From positions 1 through 32,025 of the forward strand of contig CACXWH010000017.1 of the NCBI GenBank assembly GCA_902771225.1: a stretch of DNA of 32,025 bases, written 5' to 3'. A program made the translations under genes and the position numbers. This DNA comes from an uncultured Methanobrevibacter sp. (GTDB lineage: Archaea; Methanobacteriota; Methanobacteria; Methanobacteriales; Methanobacteriaceae). Positions 17,020 to 26,109 of the stretch are shown here, piece after piece. The notes beneath the pieces were generated by a model. The model did no database searches. It had not been told where the DNA came from and saw only the letters and a list, made by a program, of their open reading frames with translations. Positions within the stretch are counted from its first letter, which is position 1. Each line of letters begins with the position of its first letter.

Positions 17020-17168
17020 TGAAAGTATTCAAAATCAGTATAAAAACTGAAAAGGAACCATAGAGAAAAATTCTTTTTCTGAGATGAACTTGTACAGCAT
17101 AAATTGGGACTTGTACATGTGTAATAAAGAATATATTCATAATAAATCAATCATGAAAGGATGAAACA
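17020..17168 (+). promoter_or_regulatory. Esterase promoter region with paired repeats
   Basis: Upstream of the esterase lie an inverted repeat AGAAAAA-TTC-TTTTTCT (17064-17080) and two copies of ACTTGTACA (17088-17096 and 17109-17117), 21 bases apart start to start, two DNA turns. AT-rich DNA with a TATA-like tract follows at 17131-17145. The repeats could bind a regulator. Confidence 0.4.
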
Positions 17169-18740
17169 ATGAATGACATGAAAGAGAAATTAAGAGCCCG
17201 GTATGGGGAGAACAAAAGAATTACGGACGGTAATTATGACAAGTCACTGGCTGTGAAGTGTCTCAACGGCACCTTCGTCGGCAAGAGGAGAGAGAATATT
17301 CTTGTCTATAAGGGCATTCCATTTGTGGGCAAGCAGCCTGTTGGGGATTTGCGCTGGAAAGCACCTGTTGATTGTGTTGCGGATGGCGGTGTATATGAGG
17401 CTTATTACAATGCGAAAAGTGCCTACGGGAATGAAGACTTAGAGGATGGTTCCCTTTATTATCAGGGTGAAGACTGTTTGTATCTGAACGTATGGAAAGT
17501 GGATGATGAATTTACTGGAAAAAAACCGGTCATGGTATGGGTTCACGGTGGTGCTTATGAAGCTGGAGGTACTGCTGATTTGATGTTTGACTTTGTCAAT
17601 TTTTTGAAAGAAAATCCTGATGTTATCGTCGTTTCCATTGCCTACCGGCTTGGCATTTTCGGTTTCTTTCATCTCTCTCATCTGCCGGACGGCAAGGATT
17701 ATCCTGACGCACAAAACTTAGGGCTTATGGATCAGATGATGGCATTGAAGTGGATTCATGAAAATATTGCCGGTTTTGGTGGTGATCCCGATAACGTGAC
17801 GATTTGGGGTGAATCTGCTGGTGCCGGAAGTGTGACACTGCTTCCGCTGATTGAAGGTTCTCATACATATTTCAAGCGAGTCATTGCCCAGAGCGGTTCT
17901 CCTACACTCACAAGGTCTGTGGAAGAATCCATTGGATGCACAAATGAAGTGATGGATATGCTTGGATGCAAAACTGTTGCTGATCTCATGAAAGTCGATG
18001 TTGAAAAGTTCATAGAAGCATCAGCCCTCATCCTGCTACGTATGGGTCCTGAAAGGGATGGAAACTATCTGCCTTTGAATCCATATGGGGATTATGCAAA
18101 GGGAGCTGCGAAAGATATAGAGTTTCTTCACGGTTGCAACAAGGATGAAGTGAATTATTTTGTTCACGGCTTTGGAGAGGATAATTTCAAAATATGGTGT
18201 GGTGAGCGCAAGAAGAGGGGCCTTGCCCATCTACCGGATGAAGAAAAAGAACTTATCAAAAACTTCTGCAGGGATGTTAAAGGAGAAAAGTATGAATGTG
18301 ACAGTCAGTTATTCTCTCAAATCTGGTTTAATGCACCTTTAATAAGATTGTCAGAAAATCAGACAATGGGGGGAGGTAAATCATACACATATTTCTTCAC
18401 GGTTGAATCATCTGTACCTGGACTGGGATCAGGACATGCGGTAGAGCTTTCAGCTGTATTCAATCATCCGGAATTGGCTGAAGGTGGAGGACGAGCATTT
18501 GATGAAACTTTTTCAAAGACTATGCGTAAAATGTGGGTTCAATTCGCCAAAACAGGTAATCCGTCACTCAGTTCCGAGATTTCTCCCGACGGCAAGGCAA
18601 AATTCTGGCCGCTTTATGATTTGGAGAACAGGAAAGTTATGGTATTCGATGAGTTGGACATCCATCCGGAAAAGGAATCTGAAAGAAAGATTGTTGATTG
18701 GGATAGAACCTATTTCCTGACTAAGTATTATTGGCTTTGA
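17169..18740 (+). CDS. Type-B carboxylesterase (para-nitrobenzyl esterase-like)
   Basis: Alpha/beta-hydrolase that cuts carboxylic esters; substrate unknown. The family order is clear: N-terminal LVYKGIPFVGKQPVGDLRW, oxyanion hole VWVHGGAYEAGG, the GLMDQMMALKWIHENIAGFG block, nucleophile elbow GESAGAGS with Ser216, acidic residue Glu327 (GCNKDEVNYF), and His423 (GSGHAVELSAVF), all in the expected order and spacing. The 523-residue length is normal. No signal peptide is seen, so it is probably cytoplasmic. The gene is visibly more GC-rich than neighbours such as lonB, with codons (CTC, GGC, CGG) rare elsewhere here, and the closest-looking relatives are bacterial. It may have come from a gut bacterium. 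The start ATG 17169 has GAAAGG before it; a second ATG lies 9 bases on. Confidence 0.88.
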   Translation: MNDMKEKLRARYGENKRITDGNYDKSLAVKCLNGTFVGKRRENILVYKGIPFVGKQPVGDLRWKAPVDCVADGGVYEAYYNAKSAYGNEDLEDGSLYYQGEDCLYLNVWKVDDEFTGKKPVMVWVHGGAYEAGGTADLMFDFVNFLKENPDVIVVSIAYRLGIFGFFHLSHLPDGKDYPDAQNLGLMDQMMALKWIHENIAGFGGDPDNVTIWGESAGAGSVTLLPLIEGSHTYFKRVIAQSGSPTLTRSVEESIGCTNEVMDMLGCKTVADLMKVDVEKFIEASALILLRMGPERDGNYLPLNPYGDYAKGAAKDIEFLHGCNKDEVNYFVHGFGEDNFKIWCGERKKRGLAHLPDEEKELIKNFCRDVKGEKYECDSQLFSQIWFNAPLIRLSENQTMGGGKSYTYFFTVESSVPGLGSGHAVELSAVFNHPELAEGGGRAFDETFSKTMRKMWVQFAKTGNPSLSSEISPDGKAKFWPLYDLENRKVMVFDELDIHPEKESERKIVDWDRTYFLTKYYWL

Positions 18741-18862
18741 AAGTTGGTCGATGCAAATCATCCGAAAACAGAGCCTGCATAAACAGGATATATGATCCGG
18801 CGTAAAAAAAATCATATTCATAATTACAAAATTAATCAATAAATAAAAAGAGAAATGAAACT

Positions 18863-19630
18863 ATGGAAAATCAGAAAGAAACGATAACAGAACAAATCAA
18901 AAAAATGTTTTCATTATCTGAGGATTCAGCTTCAAATGTGGAGATTCGTTCACGTCTCCTGGATGGTGGAAGGGTCACTGGAACAAATATGTGTGTTCTT
19001 GTTTGTGCAATGGTAATTGCCTCTGTTGGCCTTAATACCGGATCAACTGCTGTGATTATTGGTGCTATGCTGATTTCACCTTTGATGGGAAGTATTCTTG
19101 CTTCAGCATATGCGAGTGTATCTGCAGATTATCCTCTTTTAAAAAAGCACCTGCTTGGTTTTGGAGTGCAGATTGTAATCAGTGTCACTGCTGCAACGAT
19201 TTATTTTCTATTATCTCCAGTTAAAGAGCCAACCACTGAACTGATAGCAAGAACCGGACCGACTTTTTTTGATGTTCTCATAGCCTTTTTTGGTGGACTT
19301 GCAGGAATTATCGGACAAACAAGGGAGGATAAAGTAAGCAATGTTATTCCGGGTGTTGCAATTGCAACGGCTCTTATGCCGCCACTATGTACCTGCGGAT
19401 ATTCGATTGCAAACGGCAGGTGGGATATGTTTATTGGAGCAGGATATCTATTTATCATCAATGCGTATTTCATTTTCCTGTCCTCAGGACTTATTTTAAG
19501 TGTTTTGAAAATCCCGAAAGTAAGGGAATTCACTAAAAAAGAATGGAAGATACGTCGTTTCCGTATGATTCGAAATACAATTATCATAATGCTACCAAGC
19601 ATAGTGGCACTTTATTCGATGGTGCATTAA
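18863..19630 (+). CDS. DUF389 family membrane protein
   Basis: DUF389 (TIGR00341-like) proteins are multi-pass membrane proteins of unknown function found in bacteria and archaea. The 255-residue protein has a hydrophilic N-terminus (1-45), then about six hydrophobic segments. The hallmark stretches are SVGLNTGSTAVIIGAMLISPLMG (about 54-76), FFGGLAGIIGQ, and VIPGVAIATALMPPLCTCGY (about 167-186). It ends with a short basic tail and one more membrane segment. The gene lies 122 bases after the esterase in the same direction and 57 bases before the HSL-type hydrolase, so the three may be co-transcribed. Its base composition is between that of the esterase and the core genes. No clear ribosome site is seen at ATG 18863. 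Confidence 0.8.
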   Translation: MENQKETITEQIKKMFSLSEDSASNVEIRSRLLDGGRVTGTNMCVLVCAMVIASVGLNTGSTAVIIGAMLISPLMGSILASAYASVSADYPLLKKHLLGFGVQIVISVTAATIYFLLSPVKEPTTELIARTGPTFFDVLIAFFGGLAGIIGQTREDKVSNVIPGVAIATALMPPLCTCGYSIANGRWDMFIGAGYLFIINAYFIFLSSGLILSVLKIPKVREFTKKEWKIRRFRMIRNTIIIMLPSIVALYSMVH

Positions 19631-19687
19631 AAGGAAATATGGTCTTAAAATATATTGGAAAAGAAAATTATGAAGTAGGTGTAAATA

Positions 19688-20572
19688 ATGTCAAAAATGT
19701 CAAAAATTGTGGAATTTGCATTGGAAAAAAAGCATCCAAAATACTTTGATGGTGTTAGTGAAGCTCGAAAACATCTGGAGAAACGTTCTCTTGAAGAGGA
19801 TGAACCTTATAAAATACCAAAAAGGATATATCACACTAAAGTTGAAAGTAAAGACTTATTTGGATGTCAAATGGTGCTTTTTAATGATGTTGAAGACAGC
19901 GAACGTCTGGTCATATATCTTCATGGAGGAATATACGTAAATGAAATAGTGCTTCCACATATCACTTTTTGCGATAAACTTGCAAAAAACGCTAATGCAT
20001 GCGTATACGCTCCAATATATCCTCTTGCTCCTAACCATACCTATGAAGAAACTTATGGGATTGTTGAAAAGTTATATAAACAGTTATTAACAATTGACAA
20101 GCCCATTACAATCATGGGAGACTCTGCCGGAGGAGGATTGGCGGTGGCATTCTGTGAATATTTGGCCGTTAATGATTTGCCCCAGCCTGAAAACTTGATT
20201 GGAATATCACCTTGGATTGACATATCAATGTCCGGTGATTATGATGAGGTTGAATTTGACCCGATAGGGGGAATAGATTCTCTTAGAGAAATGGGTAAGG
20301 CTTGGGCAGGAGATTTGGATTTAAAGGATTACAGGGTAAGTCCGCTTTTCGGTGATGTAACTAAACTTCCAAAAACCACTCTGTTTGTGGGGACTCATGA
20401 AGTTTTATATTCGGATATGCAGAAATTTTATAAAAAACTAACTGACAGTGATGTTGATGTTGAATTGAATATAGGTGAAGGCATGAATCATGTTTATCCT
20501 ATTTATCCGTTGGTTCCCGAATCAAAAGAAGCGTTTAAACATATTGTTGATGTGATTTTAAATCAGGATTAA
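19688..20572 (+). CDS. Alpha/beta hydrolase, HSL (hormone-sensitive lipase) type
   Basis: A 294-residue esterase/lipase-like enzyme of the HSL branch. Visible motifs are the oxyanion-hole YLHGGIYVNE (about 76-86), YAPIYPLAPNHTYEE (the family's Y-P-L-A-P-E-like motif), nucleophile elbow GDSAGGG with Ser146, an acidic residue in GTHEVLYSD (about 235-243), and His268 in GMNHVYP. Substrate unknown. The first ATG, 19688, has AGGTG (19677-19681) six bases ahead. It lies close after the DUF389 gene but looks less GC-rich than the esterase, so it may be native. A second esterase within 1 kb of the first suggests a shared role in ester or acylated-compound turnover, but no pathway partner is present. 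A minus-strand gene follows convergently. Confidence 0.82.
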   Translation: MSKMSKIVEFALEKKHPKYFDGVSEARKHLEKRSLEEDEPYKIPKRIYHTKVESKDLFGCQMVLFNDVEDSERLVIYLHGGIYVNEIVLPHITFCDKLAKNANACVYAPIYPLAPNHTYEETYGIVEKLYKQLLTIDKPITIMGDSAGGGLAVAFCEYLAVNDLPQPENLIGISPWIDISMSGDYDEVEFDPIGGIDSLREMGKAWAGDLDLKDYRVSPLFGDVTKLPKTTLFVGTHEVLYSDMQKFYKKLTDSDVDVELNIGEGMNHVYPIYPLVPESKEAFKHIVDVILNQD

Positions 20573-20594
20573 GTGTATTTTCAGTTAAAAAAAT

Positions 20595-20626
20595 AGTAAA
20601 AAAGAGCTGAATAAATTCTATTCAGC
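20595..20626 (-). terminator. Terminator of the small minus-strand gene
   Basis: GCTGAAT (20606-20612) and ATTCAGC (20620-20626) form a 7-bp stem that includes the stop codon of the 80-residue gene. On the minus strand it is followed by CTCTTTTTTACT, a good T run. Confidence 0.65.
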
Positions 20627-20860
20627 ATTAATTTCAATGTCAAAGGTCATGTTGTCGATAGTAGCACTTTCACCGGATTTGATGGTGTAAAGTGGTGAAC
20701 CCTGCAAAATTAAATTGTTGTTAACTTCTCTGATTTTGTTATCAGCTACTTCTTGCATGTGGGTTCCTTCATAAAAGAATCCTGAGGTACTGTCACCTTC
20801 TAATTTGTATGAAATTACTTCGCCATTATTTTTATTTGTTGCTTTAACATTTACAATCAT
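20618..20860 (-). CDS. Small conserved-looking hypothetical protein
   Basis: Not recognised. The 80-residue protein starts MIVNVKATNKNNGEVISYKL and has alternating polar and hydrophobic residues expected of a small beta-rich domain, then a helix-like part (MQEVADNKIREVNNNL) and two more strands. No signal peptide or membrane helix. ATG 20860 is chosen because GGAGATTTT precedes it by a suitable distance; the upstream ATG 20875 would consume that site. It lies 60 bases upstream of cobQ's stop on the same strand, after a separate AT-rich promoter-like gap, so it is probably its own unit. Confidence 0.65.
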   Translation of the reverse strand: MIVNVKATNKNNGEVISYKLEGDSTSGFFYEGTHMQEVADNKIREVNNNLILQGSPLYTIKSGESATIDNMTFDIEINAE

Positions 20861-20920
20861 AAATAAAATCTCCATTTATTTTATATTATTATATTTTGCA
20901 TAAACTAATATTTAAATTAG

Positions 20921-22450
20921 TTATTTTGAAAAAATTAACTCATCAATAATTTCCATATCAAGATTCTCTTCTACAATGTCTGCCAGTTTATTCAGCGAAT
21001 AATTTTTCTGCGCTTCGTATGGGTCTTTGCCATCTTTAATTTCAAGACCTTTTTTAGCTCTAATGTAGTTTAGGAATTCTCTTCTGAAATTATAGTTATT
21101 AAATATTCCATGGAAATATGTTGCAAAGATGTTTTTGTGGCATGCCCCATCCACTTTTCCGGCCTCATCATTTCCCTGTCCTTTTTTAATTTCTAAAAGT
21201 GATTTGCAGTTTAACAGATTACTTGTTCCTTCATGGATTTCATAACCTGTTACAGTCTCGCCGGCAATGTTTTTAAACATTTCACCAGCTATGCCTTCTA
21301 AGTTATTCGGGATAATGGCTTCGGATTGTGTTACGATTTTATCTGAACGTTCAAACTCTGAAGTTATTGGAAGTAAACCCAGTCCTTTTATTGTTCCCTG
21401 CTTTGATTCTTTTTTTTCTTCGTCAATAATTTCTTCGCCCAGTATTTGGAATCCTCCGCAGATTCCAACAACTGGTATTTCACTAGATTTGTCAATAATT
21501 TTCTGTGCAAGGCCACTTTTTTGTAATTCGTAGGCATCCTGTGTTGAGTTACGTGTTCCGGGAATTATTATTGCATCAACATCTCCAATATCATCGTTTA
21601 TTCCAATCATTTTTATTCCCACATCATTTTCAGCTTCAAAAGGATCAATATCTGTAAAGTTGGCTATTTTTGGAAGTCTGATTACTCCAATAGTGATGTC
21701 TTTATCCTCATCAAAGTTATGGGTTGTAAGGGATGCTGAATCTTCTTCGGGAAGCCTTAATGTATCATCGTATGGTAAAACACCCAAAACAGGTTCGCCG
21801 GTTATTTCTTCAATTCTATCGAGGCCGGGTTTTAGTATGTCAAGATTTCCTCTGAATTTATTGATTACTGTTGCTTTTAAACGGGACCTGTCATAATCGT
21901 CAAGCAGCACATATGTTCCTGCAATAGCTGCAAATACTCCTCCCATTTCAATATCTGCTATTAAAATAACGTTGGCATCGGTTAAATGGGCTATTTCCAT
22001 ATTTGCAATATCCTGGTCTCGCATATTAATTTCTGCTGGAGATCCTGCTCCTTCGATAATAATTATGTCGTATTCTGATGATAATTTATTAAAACTATCT
22101 TTCATGGCGTTAAATGCAGTGTCGTGGTATTTATGCTGGTAATCGTAAAAATTCATGTCTCCTATAGATTTTCCTTGTATGATTACGTTTGATGTAAAAT
22201 CTCCTTTTGGTTTCAGCAGTACCGGATTCATATGTATGCTTGGTTCAATCATTGCCGCTTCAGCCTGTAGCATTTGTGCTATTCCAATTTCACCATTTTC
22301 AAATGTTGTATATGAATTTAAGGACATATTTTGGGATTTGAATGGTGCTACTTTATATCCTCTATTTTTGTATATTCTGCATAGGGCTGCTACAAGCATG
22401 CTTTTTCCAGCATTTGATGATGTTCCCTGAACCATTATACATTTTGCCAT
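20921..22450 (-). CDS. cobQ: Cobyric acid synthase CobQ/CbiP
   Basis: Amidates side chains b, d, e and g of adenosylcobyrinic a,c-diamide using glutamine and ATP, in corrinoid synthesis. Methanogens need corrinoids for methyl transfer by Mtr. The 509-residue protein has the ATP-binding N-terminal domain with VQGTSSNAGKSML (7-19), then PFKSQNMSLNSY (36-47) and the IEGAGSPAEIN block (132-142). The C-terminal class-I-type glutaminase domain has the nucleophile Cys331 in GICGGFQILG and His447 in YFHGIF. Length and domain order are normal. Its start ATG 22450 has GTGAT upstream. It is divergent from lonB across a 192-bp spacer. No other cobalamin gene is adjacent. Confidence 0.93.
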   Translation of the reverse strand: MAKCIMVQGTSSNAGKSMLVAALCRIYKNRGYKVAPFKSQNMSLNSYTTFENGEIGIAQMLQAEAAMIEPSIHMNPVLLKPKGDFTSNVIIQGKSIGDMNFYDYQHKYHDTAFNAMKDSFNKLSSEYDIIIIEGAGSPAEINMRDQDIANMEIAHLTDANVILIADIEMGGVFAAIAGTYVLLDDYDRSRLKATVINKFRGNLDILKPGLDRIEEITGEPVLGVLPYDDTLRLPEEDSASLTTHNFDEDKDITIGVIRLPKIANFTDIDPFEAENDVGIKMIGINDDIGDVDAIIIPGTRNSTQDAYELQKSGLAQKIIDKSSEIPVVGICGGFQILGEEIIDEEKKESKQGTIKGLGLLPITSEFERSDKIVTQSEAIIPNNLEGIAGEMFKNIAGETVTGYEIHEGTSNLLNCKSLLEIKKGQGNDEAGKVDGACHKNIFATYFHGIFNNYNFRREFLNYIRAKKGLEIKDGKDPYEAQKNYSLNKLADIVEENLDMEIIDELIFSK

Positions 22451-22504
22451 ATAATCATCACTTTATTTTTTTTAAATTGTATTATACTTATTATCTATTT
22501 GTGC

Positions 22505-22566
22505 TTTTATATAATTCTTATTTTTCTTACTTTAGTTTACTAAAATAGAAAACTTTTTATATATAA
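22505..22566. promoter_or_regulatory. Divergent cobQ/lonB promoters with central inverted repeat
   Basis: On the minus strand TTATATAAAAG (about 22504-22514) is a TATA box for cobQ. On the plus strand TTTTTATATATAAG (about 22554-22566) is one for lonB, giving a 5' leader of roughly 55 bases. Between them is the inverted repeat TTTAGT-TT-ACTAAA (22531-22544), placed upstream of both boxes where it could bind an activator or repressor of both. GTGAGG precedes ATG 22643 as ribosome site. Confidence 0.5.
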
Positions 22567-22642
22567 GAAAGTTAATATATTATAGTAATAGGAAAATGTT
22601 ATATAACGATGAATTTTATTTTTATAAAAGTGAGGTTTTTTA

Positions 22643-24622
22643 ATGAAATTTGAAGAACAAGAGCCAACTGATGAATCTTCTAATGAGGTTGTTTTAGAAC
22701 CTGAGGTCACACAGGATGTGATTGAGGAAGAAACTAAACCTATGTTAGATTATGATAATATCAAAAGTTCAAAAGATATTGAGGTTCCTCCATTATTAAT
22801 TGATCAGGTCATAGGACATGAAGAGTCCATTGAAACAATTAAAAAAGCAGCTAAACAAAGAAGAAATGTTCTGCTAATTGGAGATCCTGGTGTTGGAAAA
22901 TCAATGCTGGCAAAAGGTATGGCTCAGATATTACCACACGAAACACTACAAGATGTATTAATTTATCCAAACGTTGAAGATAATAACCATCCAATAATAA
23001 GAACCGTACCTGCGGGAGAAGGTAAAAAAATAGTAAGAGCAACAAAAGGCTCTGCCCGTGGTCAGGAAGAACGTAAAACTCTTTTAACTACATTGGCGAT
23101 AGGTGGAATATTGGTAATAGGATTTTTCTATGGAAGAATTCTCGAATCAATTATTGCAGCAGCATTAATATTACTTATTTCAATACAAATCAAACCAAAA
23201 AACAATACAATGGCTCCAAAATTATTAGTAAATAATGAAGAAAATAGATTCGCACCATTCATGGATGCAACAGGTGCACATGCGGGAGCGTTACTTGGAG
23301 ATGTACGTCACGACCCATACCAATCTGGAGGATTAGGAACTCCGGCACATGAACGTGTAGAGGCAGGTATGATTCACAAAGCAAATCGTGGAGTATTATA
23401 CATTGATGAAATAGGTACAATGTCAATGAAAACTCAACAAGAACTCTTATCAGCAATGCAGGAAAAGCAATATGCTATTACCGGTCAAAGTGAAAATTCA
23501 AGTGGTGCAATGGTAAGATCACAGGCAGTACCATGTGATTTTGTACTTGTAGCATCAGGTAACATACAGGTTCTTGAAGGAATGCACATTGCAATGAGAT
23601 CACGTATTAGGGGTTACGGTTATGAAGTATTCATGAAGGATTACATGGATGATACTACTGAAAACAGAGAAAAATTAGTCCAGTTCGTAGCTCAGGAAGT
23701 TAAAAATGATGGAAGAATACCTCATTTTGCTCCAGATGCATTAGATGAAATTATTATGGAAGCAAAACGTAGATCAGGTAAACAAAATGCATTAACATTA
23801 AGATTAAGAGAACTTGGAGGATTAGTAAGATCTTCTGGTGATGTAGCTATTGAAAAAGGTGAAGAATTAGTAAAAGCAGAGCATGTCCTTGAAGCTAAAA
23901 AATTCTCAAGAACCCTTGAACAGCAAATAGCTGATAGATCAATTACTCAAAGAAAAGAATACAGTATGGTTAATGCTGAAGGTGGAAGAGTCGGTTTAGT
24001 AAACGGACTTGCAGTAATCGGAGATAGGAGTGGAATAGTATCTCCAATCGCAGCTGAGGCAGCACCGGCACAATCCAAAAACGGCGGTCAAATCATTGCT
24101 ACCGGTAAACTTGGAGAAATTGCATCAGAATCAGTTCAAAATGTAAGTGCATTGATTAAAAAGTACACTAATAAAAACTTATCTGATTATGATATTCACG
24201 TTCAATTTATCCAGACCTATGATGGAGTTGAAGGTGATTCAGCTAGTGTAAGTATAGCTACTGCAGTAATCTCTGCTGTTGAAGACATTCCAATAGACCA
24301 GACTGTAGCTTTAACAGGTTCACTAAATGTTCGTGGAGATGTAATGCCTATTGGTGGCGCTACAGCTAAAATCGAAGCAGCTGCAGAAGCCGGAATGAAA
24401 AAAGTACTTATTCCAAAATCAAACTTAAAAGACGTAATGATTGAGAAAAAATACGAAGAAATGGTTGAGATTATTCCAACTGAAACATTAAGTGATGTTT
24501 TAGAAAATATCTTGATTAGCGGAAGCAAAAAAGACCAGTTAATTGAAAAAATGAAATCAATTGGTTCAAAAGTTGCTGACAAAGTTCCTCAATCACCTTT
24601 AAATAATCCAACTACTCACTAG
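22643..24622 (+). CDS. lonB: Archaeal membrane-anchored Lon protease (LonB)
   Basis: An ATP-dependent protease that degrades misfolded and regulatory proteins at the inner face of the membrane. The 659-residue protein has an acidic N-terminus and an AAA+ domain with Walker A GDPGVGKS (80-87). Two hydrophobic membrane segments (about 147-162 and 167-182) sit inside the AAA+ domain, the hallmark of archaeal LonB. Walker B is [10 protein letters not shown]. The C-terminal protease domain has the Ser-Lys dyad Ser533 (EGDSASVS) and Lys576 (GGATAKIEA), 43 residues apart as in E. coli Lon. There is no bacterial N-terminal Lon domain, as expected. A hairpin overlapping the stop codon ends the transcript. 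Confidence 0.95.
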   Translation: MKFEEQEPTDESSNEVVLEPEVTQDVIEEETKPMLDYDNIKSSKDIEVPPLLIDQVIGHEESIETIKKAAKQRRNVLLIGDPGVGKSMLAKGMAQILPHETLQDVLIYPNVEDNNHPIIRTVPAGEGKKIVRATKGSARGQEERKTLLTTLAIGGILVIGFFYGRILESIIAAALILLISIQIKPKNNTMAPKLLVNNEENRFAPFMDATGAHAGALLGDVRHDPYQSGGLGTPAHERVEAGMIHKANRGVLYIDEIGTMSMKTQQELLSAMQEKQYAITGQSENSSGAMVRSQAVPCDFVLVASGNIQVLEGMHIAMRSRIRGYGYEVFMKDYMDDTTENREKLVQFVAQEVKNDGRIPHFAPDALDEIIMEAKRRSGKQNALTLRLRELGGLVRSSGDVAIEKGEELVKAEHVLEAKKFSRTLEQQIADRSITQRKEYSMVNAEGGRVGLVNGLAVIGDRSGIVSPIAAEAAPAQSKNGGQIIATGKLGEIASESVQNVSALIKKYTNKNLSDYDIHVQFIQTYDGVEGDSASVSIATAVISAVEDIPIDQTVALTGSLNVRGDVMPIGGATAKIEAAAEAGMKKVLIPKSNLKDVMIEKKYEEMVEIIPTETLSDVLENILISGSKKDQLIEKMKSIGSKVADKVPQSPLNNPTTH

Positions 24623-24639
24623 TTGGAATTATTTTTTCT
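24607..24639 (+). terminator. lonB terminator overlapping the stop codon
   Basis: TCCAACT (24607-24613) and AGTTGGA (24621-24627) form a 7-bp stem with a 7-base loop, followed by TTTTTT from about 24632. The TAG stop lies at the loop/stem boundary. Confidence 0.7.
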
Positions 24640-24687
24640 ATTTTTTTTAGTAATTATTATATATTATTGTTTTGTAATCTATATACC

Positions 24688-26109
24688 ATGAGTATTAAAG
24701 TAGCATTTGCAAAAACATTGGCAAAAATTGGAGCACCTATTTCAAAGCTAGGTTCAGGAAGCGGAAAAAGTTTGGCCGGAATTATTTTTACAAAAATGGT
24801 AGGTGTCGATGCGGTTTGTGAATTGTCCGGTGATGTGGGCATAGGTTCCATTATACTTACCGGAACAAATGGTAAAACAACAACGACAACTCTTTTAATT
24901 AAATTATTATCTAATGATATTGAAATTAGGAGCAGTTTTGAAAGTAATACAATTAATGCTATAGCTTCTGCTTTAATACAACAGAAAGGAGAAATTGGTG
25001 TTTTTGAATATGGAATTCGTAATATAAAATATGGAATTCCGGATACAGTTCAAAGAGTCGTTGACCCGATTGGAGTTGTATATACAACAATCTCACCGGA
25101 ACACGCTCAGGTGGCTGGTGTTAAAAATCCTTTTAAAGACTATTATAAAGCTAAAGAGTTATTGTCACAAAATATGGATAAAGGATTTATAGTTACAAAT
25201 GCTGATGATCCAAGAACGGCTTTTTTAGGCTATAAAAAAAGAAATGATGTTAAAGTTCATTATTATGGTATAGAAGTCGATGAAATCCATGACTTTTTTG
25301 ATGAGGATGCTATTGAATGTCCTGCATGCGGCAGGGAATTATCCTATGAAAAACGTTTCTTAAATCACAGGGGAGTTTATTCATGTGAATGCGGATTCAG
25401 CCGTCCGGAACCTAATGTGAAATTAACCGATATAGAATTTACAAACGAAAAATGGATGCTGACAATAGAAGGAAATTTATTCAACTATCCGAATAATATG
25501 GATATTTCATTTAAAGTTGATTTAACCGTTCCTCCTTTTGGATTCCATAATATTTACAATACTTTGGCTTCAATAGCCACTTATACAACATTCACTCCAA
25601 AAATAGAAAATATTGAAACCACAATCCATAAAGTGTTTGATAATTTAGACATGTCATTTATTCCGCCTGGAAGATTTGAAATTGTAAAAAACGGAAATAA
25701 ATTGATAGGTCTGGGTCAGGGAGATAACGGAGATGCGGCTAAGATTAATGCATTATTCATGAATCAGTTTGTTGAAGGTCCTCTGGAATTTATTTACACT
25801 ACTCCTGATGTAGGTGAAGAAGACATCTTCGAAGATCACTTTGAAGTAATAAAGGCATTAAATCCTGCCCACGTGATTGTTGTTCCTGGAAGAAAATCAA
25901 TCGAAAAGGCTGAAGAATATTATAATATTATTAAAAAAGAGTTTCCGGATGCTGAGTTTTACCCATTAAGTTATGATGAAATGACAAAAAGAATTAATAA
26001 GTTATCTGAATTGGCTGTTGAGTCTGAATATGATTACGTTATCATGACCGGCTGCGGTGAAGAGCAGGCAATGTGGGAAAATATAAAGCAAAAAATAATT
26101 AATGGATAA
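24688..26109 (+). CDS. MurT-like Mur ligase with zinc ribbon (DUF1727 C-terminus)
   Basis: A Mur-ligase family, ATP-dependent amide-forming enzyme of 473 residues. The N-terminal domain has the ATP loop LTGTNGKTTTTT (57-68) and SFESNTINAIASAL. The central domain contains a cysteine ribbon, Cys211-x2-Cys214 and Cys233-x-Cys235 (CPACG and CECG), an insert typical of MurT, the lipid II amidating partner of GatD. The C-terminal part (PPGRFEIVKNGNKLIGLGQGDN and on) matches the DUF1727 type. In a pseudomurein-making methanogen it may act on cell-wall precursors; that is inference. The ribbon's second pair is one residue closer than the usual CxxC. ATG 24688 is chosen because the longer frame would begin MFCNLYT without a ribosome site. 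No separate GatD-like gene is adjacent. The gene overlaps the convergent gene at 26099 by 11 bases. Confidence 0.82.
   Translation: MSIKVAFAKTLAKIGAPISKLGSGSGKSLAGIIFTKMVGVDAVCELSGDVGIGSIILTGTNGKTTTTTLLIKLLSNDIEIRSSFESNTINAIASALIQQKGEIGVFEYGIRNIKYGIPDTVQRVVDPIGVVYTTISPEHAQVAGVKNPFKDYYKAKELLSQNMDKGFIVTNADDPRTAFLGYKKRNDVKVHYYGIEVDEIHDFFDEDAIECPACGRELSYEKRFLNHRGVYSCECGFSRPEPNVKLTDIEFTNEKWMLTIEGNLFNYPNNMDISFKVDLTVPPFGFHNIYNTLASIATYTTFTPKIENIETTIHKVFDNLDMSFIPPGRFEIVKNGNKLIGLGQGDNGDAAKINALFMNQFVEGPLEFIYTTPDVGEEDIFEDHFEVIKALNPAHVIVVPGRKSIEKAEEYYNIIKKEFPDAEFYPLSYDEMTKRINKLSELAVESEYDYVIMTGCGEEQAMWENIKQKIING

Noticed and set aside
22342-22548. Plus-strand open frame across the start of cobQ
   Set aside because: It overlaps the coding region of cobQ and the promoter spacer and has no ribosome site.
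20921-26109. CobQ as the GatD partner of the MurT-like ligase
   Set aside because: CobQ has full length with its own ATP-binding domain and lies on the other strand beyond lonB; GatD is a short single-domain protein.
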